Assembly: GCA_963711255.1 (NCBI GenBank)
Contig: CAVQDO010000018.1
Coordinates: 62,001-126,000, forward strand
From: GCA-2746365 sp963711255
Lineage (GTDB): Bacteria; Pseudomonadota; Gammaproteobacteria; SZUA-229
Reading direction: 5' to 3'
Length of the DNA stretch: 64,000 bases
Position numbers and translations under genes: made by a program. How positions within the stretch are numbered: position 1 is the first letter of the stretch; each line of letters opens with the position of its first letter. The notes below the pieces were generated by a model. The model was given only the letters and a program-made list of their open reading frames with translations, had not been told where the DNA came from and ran no database searches. Shown here one piece after another: positions 23,783 to 32,144 of this stretch.

Positions 23783-24184
23783 TTATATGCCGGTTTCCGG
23801 CGTATGGTGTTGAATGCCTTTGCAGGCCCCGTCCAGTGCTTTTTCTAATATTAAATCTTCCGGTATGTCTCGGTAGTTTAGCAAACGAATGACCATGGGA
23901 AGATTTACTCCGCTTAGTAGCTGGGCCTGGTATTTGTCCGCCATAGTCTGTGCGATGTTACTCGGGGTGCTGCCATAAATGTCTGTAATAAATAAAATGC
24001 CTTTTTTTAAATTTAGCGGGCCTAATTTCTTCTCTACCTGCGCAATAGTTTGTTCAATGCCTGCATCCATGGTGACTTCATGGTATGCAAGATTAATGTT
24101 CTGTTTTTGAATAATTTTTTCGCCGACACGCAATAAGCTTTCAGCGATGTTTTCATGAGTGATAAAAAATAATGCGATACACAT
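23783..24184 (-). CDS. mannose-family PTS EIIA domain protein
   Basis: The 133-residue protein matches the EIIA-Man/PTS fructose-type IIA fold. The phosphate-accepting histidine lies in FFITHENIAESLL near residue 10, and the FITDIYGSTPSNIA segment and the SGVNLPMVIRLL segment are typical. It is encoded without the EIIB, EIIC and EIID partners of a mannose transporter, so it is probably a regulatory or phosphate-sink protein. Only three bases separate its start codon from the rapZ stop. Confidence 0.9.
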   Translation of the reverse strand: MCIALFFITHENIAESLLRVGEKIIQKQNINLAYHEVTMDAGIEQTIAQVEKKLGPLNLKKGILFITDIYGSTPSNIAQTMADKYQAQLLSGVNLPMVIRLLNYRDIPEDLILEKALDGACKGIQHHTPETGI

Positions 24185-24187
24185 GTT

Positions 24188-25066
24188 TTATTGTTCGGAA
24201 GACAGTTCTCGGTGGTGAATGGAAACGTGATTAAGCCTGTCACGAAAATCATCATGCAATGCTTCTGTCATGAATACTGAGCGATGCTGGCCGCCAGTGC
24301 AGCCAATGGAGACTGTTAAATAATACCGGTTCTGCTTTTCAAACCTGGGTATAACAAAGTTCAGGTAGTTTTTGATATGCGTTAGCATCTGTTGTACATC
24401 ATCCTGCTCCTGCAAAAATGCAATCACATCCGGGTCCTGGCCAGTCAAATTGCGCAAGTTAGGTTCCCAGTGCGGGTTAGGCAGGCAACGGACATCAAAT
24501 ACAAAATCAGAATCTGCCGGTGCGCCATTTTTAAAGCCGAAGGACTGAAACAGCAAAGACAGGTTTGCCTGCTGTCTTTTTACAACGCGTTCCTTAATGT
24601 AGCTTCTTAATTCATGTATGTTGGTATAGGTTGTATCTATGTAGAGGTCAGCGCTGGTGGCAAGGTCTTTTAGCAGGTTACGCTCAACTTCTATGGCTTC
24701 GGATAGCGGCAGCCCTTTCCTTGTTAGCGGGTGTTTCCGCCGGGTATCGCTGAAACGTTTTATCAGTGTTTCCATTTCAGCCTGTATATAAATTATTTCA
24801 ATTTCAATTTTTGGTTCTTCAGCGCGCTCATTTATCTGTTCAATAATTGTGTTAAATTCACGAAGGTCTTCAGAATTGCTTCGTGCGTCTATACCAACGG
24901 CAATATCATCGTATAATTGTACCCGCCGGCTTGTTATATCATCGATCAGACTGGGCAGCAGTCCCAGTGGCAGGTTGTCGACACAGTAATAGTCCTCATC
25001 TTCAAGGGTATGCAATGCGATGGTTTTTCCTGAACCTGATAAACCGCTGACGATGATTAATTTCAT
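24188..25066 (-). CDS. rapZ: RNase adapter RapZ
   Basis: RapZ binds nucleotides and, in enteric bacteria, guides RNase E to the small RNA GlmZ, controlling glucosamine-6-phosphate synthase and thus envelope precursor supply. The protein of about 292 residues has a P-loop GLSGSGKT near the start and the conserved C-terminal half with GCTGGQHRSVF. I choose ATG 25066 over the TTG two codons upstream; an AGGGAA ribosome-binding site precedes it. It lies in the rpoN-hpf-ptsN-hprK-rapZ-EIIA-ptsH-ptsI block. No glmZ-like RNA was found in this window. Confidence 0.94.
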   Translation of the reverse strand: MKLIIVSGLSGSGKTIALHTLEDEDYYCVDNLPLGLLPSLIDDITSRRVQLYDDIAVGIDARSNSEDLREFNTIIEQINERAEEPKIEIEIIYIQAEMETLIKRFSDTRRKHPLTRKGLPLSEAIEVERNLLKDLATSADLYIDTTYTNIHELRSYIKERVVKRQQANLSLLFQSFGFKNGAPADSDFVFDVRCLPNPHWEPNLRNLTGQDPDVIAFLQEQDDVQQMLTHIKNYLNFVIPRFEKQNRYYLTVSIGCTGGQHRSVFMTEALHDDFRDRLNHVSIHHRELSSEQ

Positions 25067-25082
25067 GATCAAATTCCCTGGT

Positions 25083-26021
25083 TTACTGGTTGTTTTCGAT
25101 TGCTTTTTGTTGCAGGTCTATAAGTTGCTGGCTGGCGTCATAGCCATTGTTGCGTAATATATAGTTGAGCACAGCAGCTTCCACAATTACCGCAAGATTT
25201 CGACCGGGGGCAACGGGTATAACAGTGACCGGGATTTCAGTATTAAGAATTTTCTGTAGTTTCATATTGCCGTGCAGGCGATTAGAGTCACGGTGGTCAT
25301 TGGTCATTTTTTCCAGGTGTATGATCAGACGAAGATGCTTGTTTATCTTAATCGCGTTATCACCGTACATTTCACGAATGTTAATTATGCCCAGGCCGCG
25401 TACCTCCATGAAGCCCTGGATAACACTGGGGCTGCGTCCATCAAGAATGTCTGGCCCAATCTGGGTAAATTCCGGGGCGTCGTCTGCCACCAGGCGATGA
25501 CCGCGGGAGATAAGTTCCAGTGCCAGTTCGCTTTTACCGACGCTGCTCTCGCCGGTGATTAATATTCCGTTGCCCAGTACTTCCATGAAAACACCGTGCA
25601 GAATTTCTTTATTGGAAAACAACTTGTTCAGATAGTAACGCACAGTATCAACAACATCGTTGCTTTCAGCTTTGCAGCTTAGTACTGGTACACTGTATTT
25701 ATTGGCAAAACTGCACAATAGTTCAGGTACCGGAAGGTCATCGGATAAAATAATGGCAACCGTGTTATTGGTAAATAACTGGGTTAGTGTGCTGTTTCTA
25801 AAATCATCATCCAGGTTGTGCAAATATTCGCATTCGGTTTTGCCGATAACCTGGATAATGTTGTTATGAATAAGATTAAGGTGGCCAATAAGTGTTGCGT
25901 GCTGGCTGACGTCAACTTCATGCAGTGGGCGTTTAGGATCCTCCGCGCCTGCAACCCAATTTAGTTCAATCTTGCTTGCAAGGTTGACAATAATTGATTC
26001 GGCGGAAAGAATCTCTTTCAT
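25083..26021 (-). CDS. hprK: HPr kinase/phosphorylase
   Basis: HprK phosphorylates and dephosphorylates the regulatory serine of HPr. The 312 residues include the P-loop GESSVGKSELALEL (about 156-169) and the HprK signature GFMEVRGLGIINIRE (about 204-218). This enzyme is classical in Firmicutes but is also found in many proteobacteria next to ptsN and rapZ, though not in E. coli. Here its substrate HPr has the needed serine. Gaps to neighbours are 16 bases (rapZ) and 22 bases (ptsN). Confidence 0.95.
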   Translation of the reverse strand: MKEILSAESIIVNLASKIELNWVAGAEDPKRPLHEVDVSQHATLIGHLNLIHNNIIQVIGKTECEYLHNLDDDFRNSTLTQLFTNNTVAIILSDDLPVPELLCSFANKYSVPVLSCKAESNDVVDTVRYYLNKLFSNKEILHGVFMEVLGNGILITGESSVGKSELALELISRGHRLVADDAPEFTQIGPDILDGRSPSVIQGFMEVRGLGIINIREMYGDNAIKINKHLRLIIHLEKMTNDHRDSNRLHGNMKLQKILNTEIPVTVIPVAPGRNLAVIVEAAVLNYILRNNGYDASQQLIDLQQKAIENNQ

Positions 26022-26043
26022 ATTTAGTGTTCTGGGCTCGGCA

Positions 26044-26538
26044 TCAGGATGCCTGCGAAGTGAGTTGCCAGTTAATCAGTTTAGTGTAAATTTCATTGCT
26101 GTCATTTGCATCACGAATTGTTTTGCAGAAGTTTTCATCACTAAATAGAGTTGCCAGGTGAGACAGTATTTTAAGGTGTTCGTCGGTATAGTGCTCAGGC
26201 ACCATTAATGCAAAGATCAGGTCGGTAGCTTCACTGTCGGGACTGTCGAAGTCAATGCCTTTGTTAAGTTTAAGAAAGGCGCCGACAGCCTGTTCGGTAA
26301 GCCCGGTGCGAGCATGCGGAAGCGCGACACCATGACCAAGACCGGTAGAGCCCAGTTTTTCTCTTTCCAGCAGCAGCTGGAATATTTCCAGCGCATCGAC
26401 GCTTTCTTCCTGTTGCTCATTGTTTAGCGTAGCTTCAGATGCCAGCAATTCTGCGAGTACTTCCAGTGCTCTTTTTTTGCTTTTTATTTCTGGGTTGCTA
26501 ATTACAGCATTCGAGCTGATTAGTGTCTCAAGGTTCAT
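26044..26538 (-). CDS. ptsN: PTS nitrogen regulatory EIIA (EIIA-Ntr)
   Basis: The 164-residue protein is a mannitol/fructose-type EIIA domain with the active histidine in GHGVALPHART (about residue 77). EIIA-Ntr takes phosphate from HPr-type carriers and adjusts potassium uptake, sigma-54-related genes and envelope stress in other gammaproteobacteria. Its place next to rpoN and hpf is the standard one. It carries no NPr partner here; the neighbouring HPr probably serves that role. Confidence 0.93.
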   Translation of the reverse strand: MNLETLISSNAVISNPEIKSKKRALEVLAELLASEATLNNEQQEESVDALEIFQLLLEREKLGSTGLGHGVALPHARTGLTEQAVGAFLKLNKGIDFDSPDSEATDLIFALMVPEHYTDEHLKILSHLATLFSDENFCKTIRDANDSNEIYTKLINWQLTSQAS

Positions 26539-26615
26539 GTGTTGCTATTGCCTGTTCTCTTGATCGCCTGAATAGTCAGTTTCGAATGCCGTTATTAAGC
26601 TTAATAATTAACGAG

Positions 26616-26948
26616 CTAATCCGCCTCTTCCAGGCTGAAGTCGTTATTGTGTTTGTTATGTAAATGGTTGGTAATCTTTTCCTTGTGCTTCTTCACCTGA
26701 CGGTCAAGTTTGTCAACAAGGCGATCGATTGCTACGTACATATCGTCTTCTGTACATTCGGCAAAAATATCGTTGCCGCTCATATGCACCGTTGCTTCAG
26801 CTTTGTGTCTGGCGCCTTCTACGGTGAGGATGACGTGTGTATTACTGACTTTATCGAAGTGGCGTTCCAGTCGTGCCATTTTTTCATTTACATGATCTCT
26901 CAAAGAATCGGTAACTTCGATATGATGACCTGTCAGATTTATTTGCAT
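26616..26948 (-). CDS. hpf: ribosome hibernation promoting factor, short form
   Basis: The 110-residue protein has the S30AE/HPF fold: MQINLTGHHIEVTDSLRDHV at the start, the VEGARHKAEATVHMSGNDIFAE strand-turn-strand region and a lysine/histidine-rich tail (about 85-105). It binds the 30S decoding region and promotes formation of inactive 100S ribosomes in starvation. It is the short type that lacks the C-terminal dimerisation domain. It follows rpoN by 50 bases, as in E. coli. Confidence 0.94.
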   Translation of the reverse strand: MQINLTGHHIEVTDSLRDHVNEKMARLERHFDKVSNTHVILTVEGARHKAEATVHMSGNDIFAECTEDDMYVAIDRLVDKLDRQVKKHKEKITNHLHNKHNNDFSLEEAD

Positions 26949-26998
26949 GGGATTTTCTCCACTGTTGTTGAAGGAGTAGATAGTTGCCTATCTGCCTC

Positions 26999-28492
26999 CT
27001 AGGCTAAGCGCTTGCGCTCGTTTGAAGGTGGTATCAACATAGACTCTCTATATTTTGCCACAGTTCGACGTGCAACATTAATACCTTCTTTCACTAATAG
27101 TGAAGAAATTTTATTGTCACTCATCGGTTTTTTAGGGTTTTCGCTCTCAATTAGCTTTTTCACCATAGAGCGGATGGCGGTTGCAGAGCATTCGCCGCCG
27201 TCAGCGGTGTTGACATGGCTGGAAAAGAAAAACTTGAATTCAAAGACACCGCGGGGTGTATGCATGAATTTATTCGTTGTTACCCGTGATATGGTGGATT
27301 CGTGCATTTCCAGCTCTTCGGCAATATCGCGTAATACCATGGGTTTCATGCCTTCATCACCGTAATCCAGGAACAGCCGCTGGCGAGCTACTATGGCTTC
27401 ACCGACTCGCTGCAGTGTGTCACTGCGGCTTTGCAGGCTTTTCAGGAACCAGCGTGCTTCCTGCAGGCTGTTTTTCAGGTAGCTGGTATCGTTGCCGCGG
27501 CCTGCCGATTTCAGGTGGCCTTCGTAAACGGCATTGATCTTTAATTTGGGTGCCGCTTCCGGGTTGAGGCTGACATGCCACTGCCCGTTGAGTTTGCGAA
27601 CAAATATATCCGGGATAACGTATTGCGCATTATTTTTTGAAATACTGGCGCCGGGTTTCGGGTTGAGCGCCTGAATAAACAGGATTAACTGGTGTAACTG
27701 CTCTTCATTGCGCCGGGTTTTTTTCTGTAATCGCGCGTAATCATGTGCGCCCAGCAAGTCGAGATGGTTCTCGATGATATTTTTCACGTCAGCCAGACCG
27801 GGCGTGCCGGGGTCGAAGGGCTCGAGTTGCAGTAACAGGCATTCTCTAAGATTACGTGCAGCGATGCCGACGGGGTCAAAACGTTGCACACGATGCAGTA
27901 CGGCTTCCACTTCATCCAGTTCGATATCCAGTTCGTCCTTTAAACCGTCAAAAATTTCTACTGCAGTTTCAGTAAGATAGCCGTCATCGTTGATGGCATC
28001 AATAATGGCTATAGCAATAATGAAATCGGTGTCGGTGAACTGAGAATTTTTTAACTGCCAGACCAGGTGTTCACTGAGGGTGTCACCTTCTACACTCTGG
28101 TTTTCCAGGAAATCATTACCCGAATCGCTGCTTTGCTGGCTGCTGGGCGCGGTGGCTGTAGTAATGTCATAAGTATCTTCCCAGCTGGAATCAACCGCCA
28201 GTTCGTCCGGCATTTCCTGGTTACTCTCCATATCAATATGGGGATCATCACTGTTTGTGCCTGATTCACCCGGATTATCCGTACTTATTCTATCTACTGA
28301 AAGCTCGTTTTCAGTTTCAGCATTGCTGTCGTTGCTTTCCTCTTCCTGTTCCAGCATCGGATTTTCTTCCAGTGCCTGCTGTATCTCACTTTGTAGCTCA
28401 AGTGTTGAAAGCTGCAGCAGTCGTATTGCCTGCTGTAGCTGCGGGGTCATTGTCAGGTGTTGACCAAGTTTTAATTGAAGTGAAGGCTTCAT
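26999..28492 (-). CDS. rpoN: RNA polymerase sigma-54 factor
   Basis: Sigma-54 directs RNA polymerase to -24/-12 promoters and needs activator ATPases. The protein of about 497 residues has region I (MKPSLQLKLGQHLTMTPQLQ, then a glutamine/leucine-rich stretch), an acidic region II (about 50-140), the core-binding region, a helix-turn-helix with HESTISRVTTNKFM, and the RpoN box ARRTVAKYRE near the C-terminus. I use ATG 28492, because the 14 residues upstream are not part of the family. It lies between lptB and hpf as in most gammaproteobacteria. Confidence 0.96.
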   Translation of the reverse strand: MKPSLQLKLGQHLTMTPQLQQAIRLLQLSTLELQSEIQQALEENPMLEQEEESNDSNAETENELSVDRISTDNPGESGTNSDDPHIDMESNQEMPDELAVDSSWEDTYDITTATAPSSQQSSDSGNDFLENQSVEGDTLSEHLVWQLKNSQFTDTDFIIAIAIIDAINDDGYLTETAVEIFDGLKDELDIELDEVEAVLHRVQRFDPVGIAARNLRECLLLQLEPFDPGTPGLADVKNIIENHLDLLGAHDYARLQKKTRRNEEQLHQLILFIQALNPKPGASISKNNAQYVIPDIFVRKLNGQWHVSLNPEAAPKLKINAVYEGHLKSAGRGNDTSYLKNSLQEARWFLKSLQSRSDTLQRVGEAIVARQRLFLDYGDEGMKPMVLRDIAEELEMHESTISRVTTNKFMHTPRGVFEFKFFFSSHVNTADGGECSATAIRSMVKKLIESENPKKPMSDNKISSLLVKEGINVARRTVAKYRESMLIPPSNERKRLA

Positions 28493-28624
28493 GGTGTATC
28501 TGTAGACAAATTCATTGAAGTGATTGCGCTGCATTAACTAGTGATAAGCATGGCGCTAACGCAAATTTTGAATTTATAGTCGCTCTATTCTCCGTTACAT
28601 CGAAATATCTGATTCTTAACTTAC

Positions 28625-29350
28625 TTATAGACGAAAATCTCGTCCAAGATAGACTTCTCGCACTTCTTCATTAGAAAGAATCTCTGCGGGTTGCCCCTGA
28701 GCTATTATCTTACCAGCACTGAGAATATATGCCCTATCACAAATTCCCAGGGTCTCGCGCACATTATGATCAGTAATGAGGACGCCAATATTGCGGTCGG
28801 TCAAGTGATTGACGATTTTTTGTATTTCGATGACAGAAATCGGGTCGACACCGGCAAATGGCTCGTCAAGAAGTATAAATGCGGGCTCAGAGGCCAACGC
28901 ACGTGCGATTTCGACGCGTCTTCGTTCACCGCCGGACAGGCTGAGGCCTATATTATGTCGTATATGGTCAATTTGCAGGTCATCAATCAGGGCATTGAGC
29001 TTTTCATACCGCTGTTCCTGGCTGAACGCTTTTTTTGCTTCCAGTACAGCAAGAATATTGTCTTCAACACTTAATTTTCGAAAAACCGAGGCTTCCTGCG
29101 GCAAATAACCGATTCCATGCTGTGCCCGGGCATGCATCGGCAGTCTTGTGATCTCTTTTTCGTCGAGGTGAATAGTGCCTTCATCAGCCAGCACCAGGCC
29201 GACAACCATATAAAAGCTGGTCGTTTTACCGGCACCGTTAGGGCCGAGCAGGCCGACAACTTCACCACTTTTAACATCAAATGAAGCATCAGCAACAACA
29301 GTGCGTGATTTGTAGGTTTTAACCAGGTTATTGGCACGTAATACAGGCAT
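28625..29350 (-). CDS. lptB: lipopolysaccharide export ATPase
   Basis: LptB is the ATPase that drives extraction of lipopolysaccharide from the inner membrane with LptF and LptG (encoded elsewhere). The 241 residues include Walker A GPNGAGKTTSF (about 35-45), signature LSGGERRRVEIARAL (about 138-152) and Walker B FILLDEPFAGVDP. It follows lptA by two bases and precedes rpoN. The typical LptB segment GIGYLPQEASVFRKL is present, separating it from other ABC ATPases. Confidence 0.96.
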   Translation of the reverse strand: MPVLRANNLVKTYKSRTVVADASFDVKSGEVVGLLGPNGAGKTTSFYMVVGLVLADEGTIHLDEKEITRLPMHARAQHGIGYLPQEASVFRKLSVEDNILAVLEAKKAFSQEQRYEKLNALIDDLQIDHIRHNIGLSLSGGERRRVEIARALASEPAFILLDEPFAGVDPISVIEIQKIVNHLTDRNIGVLITDHNVRETLGICDRAYILSAGKIIAQGQPAEILSNEEVREVYLGRDFRL

Positions 29351-29352
29351 TA

Positions 29353-29928
29353 TTATTTATCGCTAGCAGGTTCTTTGGCGTCTGGTTTTTTTGGTGTCAG
29401 GGTGATATTAACCCTCGGGCTGCTTTCGCTGCCAGCCGGGCTGACAGAGCCGTTATCCTGCGTGCCAACGCTGCTTCCCGCCATTACGATTTTATTGAGC
29501 GTGTCGTAAACTATTTTCTCGCTGCTTAATTTGTGATCAGGCTGTTGTAAACGGGCATTAATAGTCATTACCAGCCGGTTCTTGCTAGCAGTGTAAACCA
29601 TGTGCTCACTCTCGGCTTCTATGGTTTCGCCCTGATCGGTGACATGGTTGTATCGGGCAGGTTTACCGGTAACGGTGAGACGGTCTATTTCGTTGTTTTT
29701 TTGTTCAATGGTAACGATGTCACCGCTCAATTCCAGCTGACCCTGGGAAATTTTTACATTGCCCGTATAAATACTTTTTCCTGACTCCAGATTCATTTGC
29801 ATGTTGTCGGCATTGATCAGGATTTTTTCGGCGCTGACTTCTGCCAGGCAAATTGATTGAATGGGAAGCAGGAACAGGCCCGTTAACAATATCAGGGCTT
29901 TTTGGCTATATCGGGATAATTTATTCAT
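29353..29928 (-). CDS. lptA: lipopolysaccharide transport periplasmic protein LptA
   Basis: LptA forms the periplasmic bridge that carries lipopolysaccharide to the outer membrane. The 191 residues comprise a signal peptide (about 1-29) and the beta-jellyroll OstA/LptA domain (about 33-140; ILINADNMQMNLESGKSIYTG, hydrophobic strands). A 40-residue proline/serine/lysine-rich tail follows. The start codon overlaps the end of lptC by four bases. Confidence 0.93.
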   Translation of the reverse strand: MNKLSRYSQKALILLTGLFLLPIQSICLAEVSAEKILINADNMQMNLESGKSIYTGNVKISQGQLELSGDIVTIEQKNNEIDRLTVTGKPARYNHVTDQGETIEAESEHMVYTASKNRLVMTINARLQQPDHKLSSEKIVYDTLNKIVMAGSSVGTQDNGSVSPAGSESSPRVNITLTPKKPDAKEPASDK

Positions 29929-30476
29929 AAAGGTAAATAATAACCGCTTACATTGGAGTAAAGCTCCATTTCGCTGGTGATATTATTGAAAATCATTCCT
30001 GTTGATTTTAACAATGAATCGCCCTGCGTAATTTCAACCGGTTGCCTGGTGCTAGCGAGTTGTTTTTTTATATCAATGGTCAGCTTTTGAGTGCGGATGG
30101 TTACCGCAGGTTCAATATTTTGTTGCTGCATGATAACGTTATTTTCTAAAGTAACAATTTCGTCTTCATTATTAATTATTGCTGTTGCAGCGTTAATTTT
30201 CCATTCTTTGTCTTTCTGCAGTATATGAAAGACTGGTTGCTCAATATTCGTATCACTGGAGTCATTATATTTTTCCAGCCTGTTGCCCGTGATGAGATAG
30301 CCCGGCACGCCATTTTCATCCATTGCCGTTAATTCAAAATCATTCATGAAAATTTCGACGAATTGTTTACTCCTGGCAGACTGTAACTGATTGTCGTCAC
30401 TATAATCTTCTGTAATTGTCCACCAGGCAACAGCGGCAATGATCAGGAACAGGATGAGGCTGATTGAGCTTTTCAT
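29925..30476 (-). CDS. lptC: lipopolysaccharide export inner-membrane protein LptC
   Basis: The 183-residue protein has one N-terminal membrane helix (about 5-22, ISLILFLIIAAVAWWTI) and a periplasmic LptC beta-jellyroll domain (about 40-175) that hands lipopolysaccharide to LptA. The motif FMNDFELTAMDENGVPGYLI is typical of the family. It overlaps lptA by four bases and lies 27 bases downstream of kdsC, all in one leftward block. Confidence 0.92.
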   Translation of the reverse strand: MKSSISLILFLIIAAVAWWTITEDYSDDNQLQSARSKQFVEIFMNDFELTAMDENGVPGYLITGNRLEKYNDSSDTNIEQPVFHILQKDKEWKINAATAIINNEDEIVTLENNVIMQQQNIEPAVTIRTQKLTIDIKKQLASTRQPVEITQGDSLLKSTGMIFNNITSEMELYSNVSGYYLPL

Positions 30477-30503
30477 TTAAGCAGGTGTCGGCAATAAAAC
30501 GGA

Positions 30504-31031
30504 TTATTGCTTATGTAAATATGAGTGCAGTTTGTCATTTAGCAAACCTTTCGCTTCGAGTATGAATTCGCAGACATCGCGTACCGCGCCCCGGCCGCCG
30601 CTTCGTTCGGTAATCCAGTGTGCGTGCTGTTTAACAAAAGGGTGGGCATTTTGCACGGCAATGGCAAAGTTCAGCTGTGACATGATGGGCAGGTCGACGA
30701 CATCATCACCCACATAGGTGATCTGGTCTTTCTCAAGCTTCACTTCTTTTAGCAATGCTTCGAAGGCCGGTGTTTTGTCACGATAGCCCTGGTATAACAG
30801 GGTAACGCCCAGGTCGTGCATGCGGTGCTTGACCAGTTCGGATTTGCGACCGGTAATAACCGCTACCTTAACGCCGCATTCCTGCAGCATGCGCAAACCA
30901 TGTCCGTCCAGTGAATGAAAGGCCTTGTACTCGCCGCCATCGTTATCAAAAAACAGGCTGCCATCGGTCATTACGCCGTCGATATCAAAGATGACCAGTT
31001 CGATGTTTTTAGCTTTTTCTATAAGATCCAT
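30504..31031 (-). CDS. kdsC: 3-deoxy-D-manno-octulosonate 8-phosphate phosphatase
   Basis: KdsC removes phosphate from Kdo-8-phosphate in lipopolysaccharide core synthesis. The protein of about 175 residues is a cap-less HAD phosphatase with the catalytic aspartates in VIFDIDGVMTDG, a threonine/lysine motif (AVITGRKS), and GDDVVDLPIM. I choose ATG 31031; the track to TTG 31040 adds three residues. It is 93 bases downstream of kdsD, with a small inverted repeat in the gap. Confidence 0.95.
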   Translation of the reverse strand: MDLIEKAKNIELVIFDIDGVMTDGSLFFDNDGGEYKAFHSLDGHGLRMLQECGVKVAVITGRKSELVKHRMHDLGVTLLYQGYRDKTPAFEALLKEVKLEKDQITYVGDDVVDLPIMSQLNFAIAVQNAHPFVKQHAHWITERSGGRGAVRDVCEFILEAKGLLNDKLHSYLHKQ

Positions 31032-31048
31032 AAAAATCAATTAATAGT

Positions 31049-31108
31049 AATAGTTAATAGTGGAAAACGAAGTGTATATAGTTTTGTCTTTTTTAACTAT
31101 TAACTATT
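31049..31108. repeat. AATAGTTAATAG inverted repeat between kdsD and kdsC
   Basis: AATAGTTAATAG (31049-31060) and its perfect complement CTATTAACTATT (31097-31108) flank a 36-base loop. The words resemble the ACTATTCAC-type hairpin at 52727-52753. It is inside a transcribed operon gap and is AT-rich. Confidence 0.6.
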
Positions 31109-31124
31109 CGTTACTTAGTGCTCG

Positions 31125-32105
31125 TTAAACGATTCCTGCGCGCAGGATATCGTGCATGTTAAAGGCGCCAATTAATGTATTGTCGTCGTCAGTCACCAGG
31201 AAGCCGTTTATACCGTTGTCGTCCATGATCTTAACGACGCTTGCTGCCAGTTCGCCGGGTTTAGTGGTACGGCAGTTTCTGGTCATAACATCGCTGATCA
31301 GAGCGCTACGCACATCGATGTTTTTATCCAGTGAACGGCGCAGGTCGCCATCGGTGTAGATACCGAGCACTTTATCCTGTGAGTCAACAATTGCAGTCAT
31401 ACCCAGCCCTTTTTTACTCATTTCAAGCAGTGCTTCAGAAACCGTCGCTGATTCATTTACTTTTGGCATAAGTACACCGCTGTGCATAATATCGGATACG
31501 TGCAGCAGCAGGCGTTTGCCCAGGCTGCCGCCCGGGTGGGAAAGGGCGAAGTCTTCAGCGGTAAAGCCGCGGGCCTGCAGTAGAGCCACGGCCAGTGCAT
31601 CACCCATAACCAGCGCAACCGTTGTGCTGGAGGTCGGTGCCAGGTCGTGCGGGCAGGCTTCCTTGCTGACACCCACGTCAAGATTGATCGTGGCTTCACT
31701 TGCCAGTGTCGAATTTTTATCACCAGTCATGCTGATTAGCGGCACGGCAAATCGTTTTAATATGGGAATAATGGTGGTTATTTCCGAGGTATTGCCAGAA
31801 TTAGATAAAGCAATGACAATGTCATTTTTAGTGATCATGCCGAGGTCGCCGTGACTGGCTTCGCCGGGGTGGACAAAAAACGCCGGGCTGCCGGTGCTTG
31901 CCAGCGTGGCGGCGATCTTGCCGCCGATATGGCCCGATTTGCCCATACCGGTAACCACGATGCGACCATTGCAGCTTAATAATAATTCGCAGGCACGGGA
32001 AAAATTGTCATCAATTCGCTCCCGCAGTGCGCTGATTTCGGCCAGCTCGGTTTCTACTACCGCTTTACCCAATTGCTGGAAGTTGGTTTTATCAGTTGCT
32101 GACAT
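31125..32105 (-). CDS. kdsD: D-arabinose 5-phosphate isomerase
   Basis: KdsD converts ribulose 5-phosphate to arabinose 5-phosphate, the first step to Kdo. The protein of about 326 residues has a SIS sugar-isomerase domain (about 35-170; GMGKSGHIGGKIAATLASTG, SNSGNTSEI) and two CBS domains (about 205-325; LGIYTDGDLRRS). I use ATG 32105, which follows an AAAGAG sequence. It is followed by kdsC and lptCAB and preceded by the calcium/sodium exchanger gene, as in E. coli. Confidence 0.95.
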   Translation of the reverse strand: MSATDKTNFQQLGKAVVETELAEISALRERIDDNFSRACELLLSCNGRIVVTGMGKSGHIGGKIAATLASTGSPAFFVHPGEASHGDLGMITKNDIVIALSNSGNTSEITTIIPILKRFAVPLISMTGDKNSTLASEATINLDVGVSKEACPHDLAPTSSTTVALVMGDALAVALLQARGFTAEDFALSHPGGSLGKRLLLHVSDIMHSGVLMPKVNESATVSEALLEMSKKGLGMTAIVDSQDKVLGIYTDGDLRRSLDKNIDVRSALISDVMTRNCRTTKPGELAASVVKIMDDNGINGFLVTDDDNTLIGAFNMHDILRAGIV

Positions 32106-32144
32106 GATCTCTTTTATCAAAGCCTCTAAGATTAATACCGGGTT

